Shown piece by piece: positions 12,173 through 24,000 of a stretch of 64,000 nucleotides of DNA; positions within the stretch are counted from its first letter, which is position 1, and each line of letters opens with the position of its first letter. Both the position numbers and the translations under genes were made by a program. This stretch comes from Odiellus spinosus (taxonomy: Eukaryota; Arthropoda; Arachnida; Opiliones; Phalangiidae). Under the pieces are notes generated by a model. The model had not been told where the DNA came from, searched no databases, and was given only the letters and a program-made list of their open reading frames with translations. The stretch is from positions 10,666,501-10,730,500 of the forward strand of contig OY987226.1 in NCBI GenBank assembly GCA_963920705.1, written 5' to 3'.

Positions 12173-15100
12173 TTATTGTGACTTATTCGCGGCCGGCCTC
12201 AACCGTTCACCGTAAGCTGGCGTGTCGGCACCTGAACTACTGTTCGACTTGCTTGACGTAGATGAGGAAGTTACGGTTGTCTTGACTGAAGATGACGTTT
12301 TGACCTTGTCTCTATTACTCTTAACCTTAGGCCTGATTGTAGTGGTCACACGAACCCCGGCCTTTCTGTTAGACGACGAGGCCGACTTGACTTTCTTCGA
12401 GTCTCCCGACGAGTTCGTTGTGGAATTGGACTCTTCGCCTAAGATAGGCGAAACGTCGACGACTTCGAAGTCACGCCCTTCTTTTAGTTGGGAAGCGTCG
12501 ATACGGATACCCTCAACGTTAATTGTTCCTAGTTCTGTCAATGCATCTTCGACCGACTGACCCGGTTTAAGATCTAGGGTTAAAACTGGTCCGTCCGAAA
12601 AGTCACCTTCTTCTTCGTTCACCACTTTAATGCTCGGTGGGGCTTTGGTTTGGACCGCTTGCTTCTCTTCGAGACTATTTTTAACATCGTCGCTTCCCTT
12701 TCCTCCCAAATCTTCACCAGCTCCCAAAGCGTTGGGCGAAACGTCCTTGTTTTGAGATTCTGACCCAACATATTGTATTTCGGCGTTCTTGAAGTACTTG
12801 TTGAATTCGTTAACGGATAATCTTATGTAACCTGGTGGTGGTTTATGGTCAGCCGGAGCGTAGTATGCGTGATAGACTTGGGCCGCTTCTTTGTCTTTCG
12901 CCGCTTGCCCTTCCTTGTCGCCGGCTGGCATATCTTGCTCGTGTACGTTAACGTATTGCTCGTAACCAGGTTGTGGCTCTGGGGCTTTTGTTGAAGAAGT
13001 AGCAGGCACGTTGGCGTATTCAGAACCAGATGGGACATACTTATCGCTAGACTCAGTGGTTTGACTATAGTCGGATTCGTAGGAAGATTCCGGTCGGTAT
13101 ACCGGTTGCAGAGCTCTTGGTGGAGGGAACTGAGCCAGGCTGGGATGGTTGTAGTATAGTTGCGGATCTTCTAGCTTTTGAGCTTCCTTTTGTTTATATT
13201 CTTCGCGATGTTGGTCTTTAGAACCCTCGTCTATATTCTGAGCATTTTTGTCGGCGTTTTCATAGGATAGCGAATCAGCTGAGCTTTCGCCTTGGGACCC
13301 TTTGTATACATGCCCTTGCGGCGCTTCCAAAACCGTCATTTCTGGTTTCGAGTGAAGACGCTGGTGGTGATAACTCTGTCCGTTTCCGCCCTGATCACCG
13401 TGGTTTACCGTGTAGTGAATGGTTTGAACCACTTTCTTTTGTTCTTTTTGTCCTTGTCCAGTTTGGTGACTATATTCTTCATGACCTACGAAAATATTGG
13501 TTAATAATATTATACCATTATTATTTAGAAGGTGATATCTAACCTTGTTGATAACTTCCCTGTGGCCCTTGCTGGTGGTAACTGCCGTGTTGTTGAGGCT
13601 GTTGCTCTTCTTGGTGAGGTAAGTTAACTTCGATAACTTGTGGCTCGGCCTGAAAAATGTGTTGAGGAGCATGTTGCGGAGGAGGTGAATGATGTACTGG
13701 CCCACCGTGAAGAGGCGAATTTACGTTAATGATGTTAACGTTATTCACGGCTTTCACGCTCTGTACTTCATATTTATCCGGAAATCGAACTGTGTCGACT
13801 CCCTTTTGAGATTCCTGATAGCTGTTTTCGCGTTGACCGTATTTTCCGTGCTGCTGCTGTTGAGATTGGTGGTAAGATTCTTCTTGAATATGTGGGGAAG
13901 GTTCCGGTAGAGGTTGATAGTGTTGTGGGTTTAGATTTGGTGGCTTGATAACTTGCAGGTTTACCTTGTGGCCACCTCCCGGTTGAAGAGGACCTTCGTG
14001 TTGGTCTTCCGGTTGAGTTTGGTATACATCGACGTGTTGTATATGTTGCGGTTGATGAACACTCTGAGGAGCCTGGTAGTGTATTTCTTGCACTTGTTTG
14101 TGTTCACCTTGCTGGTGTTGTTCTTGGGATTCTTGATAGTGAAATTCTTGAACTTGCTGATGTCCACCTTTTTGATGTTCACCTTGCTGATGTCCACCTT
14201 TTTGATGTTCACCTTGCTGATGTCCCCCTTGCTGATGTTGTTCTTGGGGTCCTTGGTAGCGTATTTCTTGAATTACTTGATGTCCACTTGGCTGTTGTTG
14301 TTCTTGGGAAGCTTGGTAGTGTATTTCTTGAATTTGTTGATGTCCTACTTGCTGCTGTAGCTGCTCTTGGGGTCCTTGATAACGTATTTCTTGAACATGT
14401 TGATGTCCAGCTTGCTGGTGTTGTTCTTGGGGACCCTGGTAGTGTATTTCTTGAACTTGTTGGTGCTGTTCTTGGGCACCTTGAAAGTGAATTTCCTGAA
14501 TTTGCTGATGTCCACCTTGCTGGTGTTGTTGTTCTTGGGGTACTTGAAAGCGAATTTGCTGATGTTCACCAGGTTGTTTGTTCTGTTGTTGTTGAACATG
14601 TTGGTGAACTGTAGCTTGGTGGGTGCCGGCACCTTGATGTTGGAATTCGTGTTGGTGTTGAACCTTTTGGAATTCTTGTTGAGCCTGTTGGTGCTGTTCT
14701 TGAGTTTGAGGGGGAAAAGCCAATGCGTGAAGAATCTGCGGCTGTTGACCCGAATGTTGTTGACCTTGTTCTATGACTTGAAGTTCGATCGGTTGTGGTT
14801 GAGGTTGATGTTGGGTTTGTACTCGCAATTTTGATTCTTCAGGACGTCCGTGCTCAATTTGAATATTGTGAGGCTGGAAACGAATCTCTTCGGGTCTATG
14901 TTCTTGAATTCGGATTTCTTGGGGACCTTGGTGATTAATTTGGTGCTCTTGAATTTGTATTTGATGTTGAGGGCCATTTTGCACGTGATGTTGTTGGTGA
15001 GGACCTCCTTCTTGAATATGCATTTGTGCTCCCTGGTGCTGTTGTAAATGGACTACTTGTTGGCCGTGTTGGGGTTCAAGATGCTGTATCTATAAACCAA

Positions 15101-16714
15101 TTTCAATAACATTAGTTTTGGTTTTATGAACATTTTTTACAAGTATAGTCTTACCTTGATTTCGTGTTGATCAAACCCTCCAGGGTGCGAAAAATGTTGA
15201 ATCGATTCTGGTCGATTTGGGTGCTTGATCCCAGCTTCATGCTTGAAGGAGTGATCAGCTTGAAAGTGTCCTTGGTCTCCGCCGTTTCCGCCTTCGTGTC
15301 CGTGATTAACATGGTTTCCTTGGTTGTGCTCGATCTGGAATGATCCCTGCTTGATTGGTTGTAAGTGAAGCTCGCCTTCAATGTGTTGTATTTGGGCTTG
15401 GTTTAGCTGGTGTCCGTGTAATTGTTGTACTTGAATCTCGATGCCGTGGTTTCCAACTAATGCTTCGATTTGCGAATTTTTAACAGGTCCGCGAGCTCCG
15501 TGTAATTGAGAACTTTTAATGCCACTCAAGTCGAAACCCCCTCCACCTCCACCACCGTGTCCTTGCAACTGAGAGCTTTTGATACCTTCCAGCCCACCGT
15601 GTCCTTGCAGTTGAGAACTCTTAATGCCTTCCAGTCCACCGTTGTGTAGTTCCAGCTGGGAACTCTTAATGGATTCGAGTCCACCCAAGGAGTGTCCGTG
15701 CGGAATATTTATCTCTAAGACGGGTACATTTTTACCGACGTTAAATTCCATACCGAGGTCTTCCGGTCGGTGAGGCTTTTCGCTGTACAAAGGCTTGGGG
15801 TTATGAACCCCGTGCAAAGTCGGGAATGGTCTGGGTGTAGTTGGTGGTGGATAGTAAGCGAAAATATTCTTATTGGGAACCGGTCCGTTGATGTTCTTTA
15901 TTATTTCTCGATCGTGTCCTCCGTGGTTCTTACCACCATGATGACCTATTCCGCCGTGTCCATTACTGCTATGCCCACCACCTCCGCCGTGTCCTTTACG
16001 AGGATGTTGTCCGATTTCTATTGTTTCCTGTTGAAAGGCGTGAATGGGGAATTCTTGGGTTCCATGGCCGTGGTGTCCACCCTGGCCGTGACTTTCTTGT
16101 ATCTCGATGATTTCTTTTCCGTGTTGCCCACCGTGTATGGGAAAAACTCCACCTCTACCGTGATCGCCGGCGTGAAGTTCAAACGGCCCTAAGTTACCAC
16201 CACGCCCTTGGTTGCCACCGGCGTGTTCCGAGCTTTCTTGAACCTGGAATCCTCCACCTCCTCCTCCGTGATGTTCTTCTTGTATCTGAAACCCTCCACC
16301 CTGTCCACCACCGTGACCTTGTTGTATTTCTATCTGGAAACCTCCGTGTCCACCTCCATGTCCTCCTCCGTGACTTCCGGCTTCTTGGATATGGAAGGCG
16401 CCACCTCCTTCGGCTCCGTTTACTTGATGGTAGCGTCCGCTTTCGGCAGAAGCTTCCCCTTGATGCTGATGCTGATCTTGTTCATTCTCCGACGGAGGGC
16501 GAGCTAGGATTGGTGCGTGTACTGTGCCACCTTGGCCTTCACCATTTTCAATTTTACCACCCTTATCCGGCCCGTAGTAGAATCGACTACCTGGTAAAAT
16601 GGGTTTCCATCCACCGTAGTTAACGTCCGGTTTTTCCACTCCTCTCTTCTCTCGTAATATGGCACAGTTGACTACGTCTAAAACGATCGGGACCAGAAAC
16701 CCCAGAAATAACCA
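12173..16714 (-). CDS. Secreted Gln/His/Gly-rich repeat protein (first exon not included)
   Basis: Three exons: 16714-15155, 15089-13544 and 13485-12173, joined in phases 0 and 1 with GT-AG introns, giving 1,472 codons including the TAA at 12173. The first exon opens mid signal peptide (WLFLGFLVPIVLDVVNCA), so a tiny upstream exon supplies Met. After the predicted cleavage comes a short basic stretch (REKR). Next is a Gly/His-rich domain (GGHGG, GGGGG runs), then repeats ending in IKSSQL, then a Gln/His-rich domain of about 500 residues with 15-22-residue repeats around EIHYQGPQEQHQQ. A Tyr/Pro-rich part follows, with PPPGYIRLSVNEFNKYF, and then a small non-repetitive acidic segment (VLTLDLKPGQSVEDALTELG). 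The tail is Ser/Thr/Lys-rich. There is no Rebers-Riddiford chitin-binding motif and no clear Cys framework. Probably a structural extracellular protein of cuticle, eggshell, silk or glue; the exact role is unknown. Confidence 0.88.
14040..14580 (-). repeat. Coding Gln/His tandem repeat array
   Basis: About eight to ten imperfect units of 45-66 nt encode (H/Y)YQGPQEQHQQ.GHQQVQEI, with an embedded shorter repeat GEHQKGGHQQ. Unit lengths differ only by whole codons, so expansion and contraction have kept frame. The long open frames on the opposite strand here are a by-product of the repeat composition. Confidence 0.85.
15480..15690 (-). repeat. IKSSQL repeat block in secreted protein
   Basis: Four copies of GLE(G/S)IKSSQL or SGIKSSQL separated by Gly/His spacers (LELHN, QGHG, QGHGGGG), plus a decayed fifth copy (VKNSQIEA). 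The amphipathic hexamer alternates with flexible Gly/His linkers, a design typical of self-assembling structural proteins (inference). Confidence 0.8.
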
Positions 16715-18989
16715 CTGCGAAGAAAGATAATGAACGGAAATGATTAGTCATTGGTTTTACACCTTTAGAGACAAGCGAAAACCTGAGTAAAACCCTTTAG
16801 TACATTTACATTTAACCTTGTTTTGTTCACATTGTCAAATTTAAACCGCGTTAACCACCAAGTAAACAAATAAAACCGATAACGCTAGCTTAAAATTAAT
16901 CTTTCAAAGTAATGAACATTAATATAATTAAATGAAATAACCATAAACGGAAATAGAAGTTACAAATGATTTTCAGAATCACTATGCAGTTAAACGCATT
17001 TGATAATTTTTAACTACGGTTGGGCATATTTTTGGCGTTTAAATAAATTTTGAAATTTGTATTAAGTTCGAATTTCATTGATGTGAATAATCGGACCAAT
17101 CAGAATCAACAGTACAGATTTACCACCATAACGGGGCCGCCCTAGTCATCTGACGACGTTTTTAAGGATTATTGAAGGTCCGAATTTACCCTACACTGAA
17201 ATTCAAACCTAACCAAACTTCGGAATTTAATTTAAGCACTAAAATTTTGTTCAAAACAAATATCCGGAATCCGGTTAAGGTTTTCTAAATTAATTCTAGG
17301 AAAATTTCCAAAATTTTTGATAAAGCTTGAAGATTTTTTTTAATGGGGAAACTGAATAAAAGCACTTAAACCTAAACAAAAGATAATGGTGTCTTTATAA
17401 GAACCAAAAATAAATGGATTTTTACAATCGGAACCTAATCGTTAATATAAAACCGTTTGAGCGTGAAAATTATCCAGTATGGGGCGTGGTGTTAGAAGGG
17501 AATGAAGAAAGAAATTAACAAGTATTATTGTTGGTCAAATGTTTTTAAATGGGTCAAAACGCTTCTGCCTGCCTCCCTTAAAAAAAGTTATATTTGGGTC
17601 TCGAATCGCCTCGGTCCACTAGAAGACTCGTTTTGTATCTCAACGCTCAATATCCTCCTTTTGATATCGAAATAAATTTTCATTCTAAATCATCAGAACG
17701 TATAAAATACACGATACTTTAATACCAATATTACTTTATCGTAAATAGAAGGAAACTATTATTGTACGCGCTGCAATCTCCGGCTTGTACAGAATGTAAC
17801 AGGGAAACCGGGGAACGGATGTGTTTTTGACCCGCTATAAATTAGAACCACAATCAGCCTAAGATTTGAGCGCGTACTATACTATAACATATTCACTATT
17901 TCTAGGGATGAATTTAAATTTAATAACCAATGATCGCGAGTGTTGCAACCTTCATGCCTTCATGGAAATCGGGAGAAACCTACTATTTATCTTTTTTGGG
18001 CTAAAAATCCCGGGAATGTGTTACAGAAGTCTGGATTAGCGGATTTAAGAGTCATCACCTGTATATATCGAAATATATATCACTACCTAGGCCTATATCT
18101 CGATCTTTCGGTATTTTAGTATTTCTGAGACATAATTTTTTTGGAAACATCACCACAGGGGGTTAAAGAGGAATCGACTAATTATCCCATTGAGGAAGTT
18201 TAGAAGAATTAAGGTTGTCCTTAACGATTTAATGACATTTTCGAAGCCACGTTTACATTATTATTATTATTAGAGTTTGGGAAATCGAACGTGTACATTT
18301 AATAGAACAAATCTGGTCACGTGACCGATAAATTGTTGAAAGTTATGTCAAAACTATCTATTATTGTTTGTCAAACTTCCGAAGAAATGGATGAACCATT
18401 CAAAAGATAATATTGAATAGCGGTCGCATATTTTAAGGGCATGTGGTTTGTGAAACTAGCTTTAACACGACTTTATTGTCAGAACGTGACTTTTAACTGT
18501 ATAAAGTAGTAGGCATGCTTTACTTGGTTTTAATTGAACTTATAACTTGAGAACACCGGGTTTTGTAAAAAAGATGAAGAGGGAAAACATTTAGAAGGGA
18601 AGGCACTATAAACTGTTTCGCCACCATATGTCGCCACGTGAAAATATTCCAATGACCCTTTGAGCAGACGCTCCGATCACTCTCCGAATACTCGGGTCAA
18701 GGTTCCTAGAAACTTCGGGCAAGTCGGGTTAAAGAATGTATTTTCTTATTTGATTCTTAGCTTATTAATTTCAGTTTAGATTTTAAATAAATATTATTTT
18801 ATGTTGCCTGTTAGCAAACTATGATTTCTAAAATTTCTATCTAAATTATAATTACTAATGGTGCAAACTCGTATTTCAATGGAAAAGTTGAGATTTAGCG
18901 CCTTTTCTTGAAAAATGTGACATGCGCGTTACACGATGCTCAAACGCCGGTCATTAATCAATTCACGTTGTTGCTCATTTGTACGTTTG

Positions 18990-19026
18990 ATTTCTGAACT
19001 GGCAGGTCACGTTGCGTTACTTTGTG
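18990..19026 (+). other. Possible untranslated 5' exon ending at a GTAAGA donor
   Basis: A plus-strand donor GTAAGA at 19027 lies about 600 bp before the acceptor at 19619-19620, which precedes the signal-peptide exon. The two would join a non-coding leader to the coding exon. The 5' boundary is arbitrary, since no TATA box or initiator was assigned. Confidence 0.2.
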
Positions 19027-19224
19027 GTAAGAATTTTATATTCGATATTTGAAATATGATTTTATTTTTAATACTGATATTTTAGTGGTTTAGATCGATT
19101 TACACGATTCGTTATTGTTTTTAAACTAGTGGATTAAATAGATTAAGAACAGAGGGTAGCCTGTTTTCAATGCCGTACGTGCCGGGATTAGTCATTTTCA
19201 TTCGGCAAACAAAAACCTTTAAAC

Positions 19225-19239
19225 GGGGGGGGGGGGGGG
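19225..19239 (+). repeat. 15-base G tract
   Basis: An uninterrupted run of 15 G sits in AT-rich DNA upstream of the two divergent first-exon candidates. Such tracts can form G-quadruplex structure and are often miscounted by sequencing. Confidence 0.85.
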
Positions 19240-19517
19240 TCGAGTCGCCTAGCGTCTACTTTTAACCTCTTTTAGGCGCGTTTGTATGATGGAATTTGGA
19301 ACCACAGACTACCGCAACGTGTGTTAGAGAATTTTTAACTAAATATAATGAAAGTAGTTAAGATCGCCATAACATCAAATTTTAAATAATGAAACGAAGT
19401 AAATAACTTTTTTTTTTTTTTTGTTGTTTTTGTTTTTGGTGACTAACAGTAACTTGGTTTTTGAGTCGTAAATTTAAACCGCCATAGGAGTAATTAAAAA
19501 AAAAAAAAAAAACTCAC

Positions 19518-19526
19518 AATGTCCAT
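19518..19526 (-). CDS. Candidate first coding exon of secreted-protein gene
   Basis: The minus strand reads ATGGACATT followed by a strong donor GTGAGT (19517-19512). Spliced in phase 0 to the acceptor at 16715-16716 it gives MDIWLFLGFLVPIVLDVVNCA, a good signal peptide. A competing short exon, ATGGTG with donor GTAAAT, lies near 17126-17121. The call rests on donor strength and signal-peptide fit only, and a match this short can arise by chance. Confidence 0.35.
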
Positions 19527-19620
19527 GATGTAATAACTTTAAAAATATTCGATGCGAAACGTTAAATGATTGAGGAAGTTTTAAAACGTTTAATATCTTT
19601 TTTTATTTGAATTTTACAGA

Positions 19621-19822
19621 CGGCAAGCCATGTTTGAAATCAAAATAGACATCAATTCCTGAGAACTGTCAAAAGGAATTTCATTGGCGTGACCTTTATG
19701 GAAATTCCGCTTCAGTGTGACCACTAAACCAGGACAAACTTCATACGTTAAACATGCATAAATTATGAAAATGGTTCTAAACATCTTTTGGGCTCTTGGC
19801 TGCTTCGTCTATCAACTAAAAA
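19621..19822 (+). CDS. First coding exon of an unidentified secreted or membrane protein
   Basis: A T-rich tract and AG at 19619-19620 look like a 3' splice site. After about 144 nt of leader, ATG at 19765 starts MKMVLNIFWALGCFVYQLK, a plausible signal peptide, and the exon stops at the donor GTAAGC (19823) in phase 1. A signal-peptide exon followed by a phase-1 intron is the usual architecture of extracellular modular proteins such as Ig, FN3 or EGF families. No downstream exon was recognised, so the product is unknown and the following intron may be tens of kilobases long. Confidence 0.5.
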
Positions 19823-20315
19823 GTAAGCAACTACTTTTTGTCTTATTTCGTGGTTAATTAGTGTGACCCATTAAAAATGAAACTAGATATTAAAAAAATG
19901 TTTCATATATTGCCCCTTATATTACGAGAAAGCCGCTGGTACTGTGGGTACAATTAAATTTTACATTGACCTCGTGATGGGCAATGAAAGTGTGCCCGTC
20001 ATGAAAATGTGGAGGAAAATATAAGCCATCGTGATTTTTTTTTATTACCCTGTAATGGGAAAGCCCAGATTCTATTTTTAAGACCGAAAAAGGGTTAGAG
20101 AAATGATATTTTAGGTCGACTACCGTGCTGTACGTTGTTATTTAAATAAGTTATCGCCTAGATTTTGTTTGCGAAGTACAGAAAAGTTGGTTTTGGCTAC
20201 AAATTGAGTGGAAATACTTAATATTAAGTCTTAGATTCATTAAACCAAGAATATTGGCATAAATGTAACTTAAAGCATGAAGTATTTGACTTCTAAATAA
20301 TTTATTTTTAAAACC

Positions 20316-20960
20316 ATAGTTTTTTGGCTTCAAATTAAGTCAAATTTTGAAACACTAGGTTTGGGCTTCAAATTAAGTCTAATCTTTAAAACACTAAGCT
20401 TTCGCTTCGAATTAAGTCTAATTTTTAAAACAATAGGTTTAGATTTCAAATTTAAGTCTAATTTTTAAAACAATAGGTTTTGGCTTCAAATTAATTCTAA
20501 TTTTTAAGCACTAGGTTTTAGCTTCAAATTAAGTCTAATCTTTAAAACAATAGTTATTGACTTCAAATTAAGTCTAATTTTTAAATGGCTAAGTCTAATC
20601 ATTGAAACATGGGTTTCATATTAAAATTAATTTTTAAAACCATAGTTTTGGCTTTCAAATTAGCAAGTTTAATATTTAAATCAATTGTTTTTTTGGCCTC
20701 AAATTTTGAAATCTAATTCGTAAAACTATAATTTTTTTGTTCAAGCGAAGTTTAATCTTTTATAACAATTTAGGTATTTAAGCTTCAAGCTAAGTCTTAT
20801 CTTTAAAATCAGTTTTTTAGCTTCGTATTAAGTTTAATCCTTAAGTCGCTAACTTTTTGGGTTTCAAACTAAGCCTATAATCCTTAAAACAAGAGATATT
20901 ACCTTAAATTAAGTCTTAATCTATAGTTTTTCTGCTTCAAATACTATTTCAAACAAATAC
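20316..20960. repeat. Degenerate ~39-bp tandem array
   Basis: About sixteen imperfect units of TTTTGGCTTCAAATTAAGTC then TAATTTTTAAAACAATAGG, clearest at 20330-20580 and decaying on both sides (recognisable to about 21050). Frequent small indels point to an old minisatellite. Confidence 0.8.
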
Positions 20961-21059
20961 TTTTTAATCTTAGAAGTAAGATACTGATATCTTTCTAAAA
21001 CAAACAAGTCTTATCATTAAAACTTCAGTTTCTTAAGGCTTCAAATTTTAGTTCATTTA

Positions 21060-24000
21060 AAAAAAAGCGTTTTTTTATGAAATTAATCTACTCGGAAATA
21101 ACAACTGTGTTAATTAAGTCACGTAAAAGATATTAATAATATTTCGCTTGAAATATAAAAATAGGTTTATAAACCCTTTAAATTCAACAATAGCGTTCGT
21201 CCTACTAAAAAAAGCTTGATTTCTTCGAATAAGACCCACTTACATACGTTTAAGAAAAACGAACCGTGGTTGATTATATGATCCCCTTTCCCCGGGTAAC
21301 CCAACGTCGAAATCTTTTTTTAATTTATTCAAAAATATGGCTCGACAACGAAAAAAAGTCGTGAAGGAATTTATCAAATATAAAAAAACACGAACAGTCA
21401 CGACCTCGACCTTAACCGTCGTGCGATGCAAAAAATTATCTATTTATATTTATTCATAAACTAGTATTCTATCGTATAGCGCATCTTTTTAAACTCCTTG
21501 AAGCTTTAAAAACCATTAGTTTTGGTAATTAAGAAGGGAATTACGCCGCTAATATATCCCGTTTTGTAGGTTTGGGTTTTTTAATGAATTTTGAATGGAT
21601 GTACACAATTCTATTTTAAGTTTAAATTTAGATTTATACTCTTGAAATATTTTGTCATATCACAATATCTTAATCTTGCGCAAGTACTTCCAGGGGTCGA
21701 ACATGCCATTTTTGTGTATGGGATTTTAGACTTTTCCAGGTATATTAACATTTTAAAGATATTAATGGGAGAGCTTATGGTATATCAATATTAATTCCAC
21801 ATAAGGAAATTTCAGAGATATTGGAATTTCGGTAGAAGTGTAGTGGATTTTGGGTTTTTTACAAGAGTTCCGCCCCTGTGAAGTACTTACACATTCTATA
21901 AGTAAAATCTCGAAGAAGAATTCAGATTCTTCATTGAAATCGGCTTCTTTAGAGTTTGAAAATATGAGCCATGAATTTAAACATGTTGATAACAAGGTCT
22001 AATTGGTACATGAGTAGTTTTAAAATAGCTGTATGTATATATCAAAGGCAGAGGCATGTTATTGCCATGCTGTAAATTACAGTTAATTTGAATTTTGTAA
22101 TTCGTAATTTGGCTAAGAACAGTTGAATGATTTTAGTTTGATTAAACTATTTCATTATATATTATAGGCCATGAATTATCTATATCTAATTTTATTAAAT
22201 TTAAGAATTTTAACTTTTATGAAGGTCAGGGTAAATTAAGTCGAAGTTTCATTCGATTAAAAAAAAAAAAAACCCAAAATGTGGGACAATAGTCTATTTA
22301 TTCTAAATTCAGAAGCTTTTTAATTCTCAATAATGATGGTAATATTAATTATATACGGATGTAATTGATATTCGCCACTAAAAACCTTCAATTCAAGTTC
22401 AATGAAATAGTATTCTATGTTCTCGAAAAATCAAACCCGAAGGAATTTTAAAGGGAAACGTTTTAACGTTTATAAGAAACTCCCCTTAAAAATGGTACCC
22501 GAGTTATGCAATTAAATTTTCATTACCGTCACCTAAATAAAATAACCTAGGCCTTGAATTTCTACTTCAGAACCCAAGCCGGCTTTTGCTTTGTTATCAT
22601 TCGAAATTAACCAGGCGTGTCCAGTCAAAGACACTCGTAATTTAACCAAACTGTCTTTGCAACGTTATTAAAGCTACACTACTGATTTCCTATATTTTAA
22701 TTATTAGGAAAAGTAAAATAAATTTGGGAAGGGTTAGTAAACATATAATCTCTTTAATTTAATATAAAGTTATAACTTTCTAAGCAACGAGAGTTTGAGC
22801 TACAACCAATGGTTGAGTTACTTTCTGTCGATTTTTAGGCGATTTTAATATAATGGTAGTAATAATATTGAATTCTAAAAGGCATAGTCTCCACAGAATT
22901 TGTATAACATACAATTATAATATATAATAGTATTATTATTAGAGGTTGGGGTTTGAACAAGATTATCCTCAAATATTTGGTTAATCAGTTAATCATAAAA
23001 ATAATCGGTTAATTATTCGCGATTACATTGGATTTATCATAGACTTCCCGTGGATAATTTCAAAATATGAATAAAAACAAAACAATCAGAAATTATCTTA
23101 TCCAAACCCCGACTTCTAATTATTATTATTAAACATACTAATTATTTAGTTGTAATAATGGTTATCCGATTGCGAATACTAGTTAATAATCTATACATCA
23201 AAACTTGAGTACTTTCTAATTACTCCATGCACCTATAATGAATATAATCTAACTAACTTCAATCATTAGCAATTTTCTTCGTTTTGTTTTTATCGTATAT
23301 TCCGACTAATTCTATACTATTTTTTATATAAAAATAGCTTCCCCGTGGAAATAAATGAGCATGCAGTGGCCATAAAATAACTTAAAAACAATCGAGCGAG
23401 TCCTTTGGGTGGGAAGTTACAAACCCGTTTTTTTGTCAGTTGGAAAAATGACTAAATCTCTAGTTTGGGCTTTCTAGGGACGCGCGCGTGTAAAGGACAA
23501 CTCTAACAAATTTTTGACAATTTGTAGTTCCCGACTAAATTATTTTTAAAGCGCATAGAGTTTATTCATTATATCGAAAGCTCTTAAAAAATCTCGACAT
23601 TTGAGAATGACGTCAAGGAGTTTTCATTTGAAACTATTTTACTTGATTTTTGCTTCATTCAAATTATTCAAACATATTCTTGGATGGTTTTTGACGGGCT
23701 ATCTTTTAAGCTTAAAATTGATCTGAGTTGCCTGGCTTACTTTAACCAAATATATTGAGAGTTTTATTTTGATATAAAATGGTTAGTATAGAGGAAAAAT
23801 AAAACTGAATTCTTTTCGGGAGAGTTTTAATTTCGAAAATTAGGAACTTCGAATATTAATTGAACTAATTTACTTGACTATGCTATTTCATGGATGCGAA
23901 AAAACGTTTTAAATATATATTATTATATAATAACCTATTCAAATGTAGCTATCTCACGGAACAAGCCAGCAAATTCGTTTTTAAATTTTATTTATTCTTA

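Larger units (their letters stand above)
16715..19517 (-). other. Probable long first intron of secreted-protein gene
   Basis: No coding exon was recognised. About 17180-17260 holds a dispersed repeat also present near 41150-41230 (shared AACCAAACTTCRGAATTT). A CpG-bearing stretch at 18600-18730 stands out from the AT-rich surroundings. If the start Met comes from the ATG at about 17126 (ATGGTG then GTAAAT), this intron would be only about 400 bp instead. Confidence 0.35.

Noticed and set aside
13953-14834. Long plus-strand open frames opposite the Gln/His repeat
   Set aside because: Antisense of CAR/CAA-rich codons gives Leu/Val-rich frames without stops. The minus strand has the signal peptide, splice sites and in-frame repeats.
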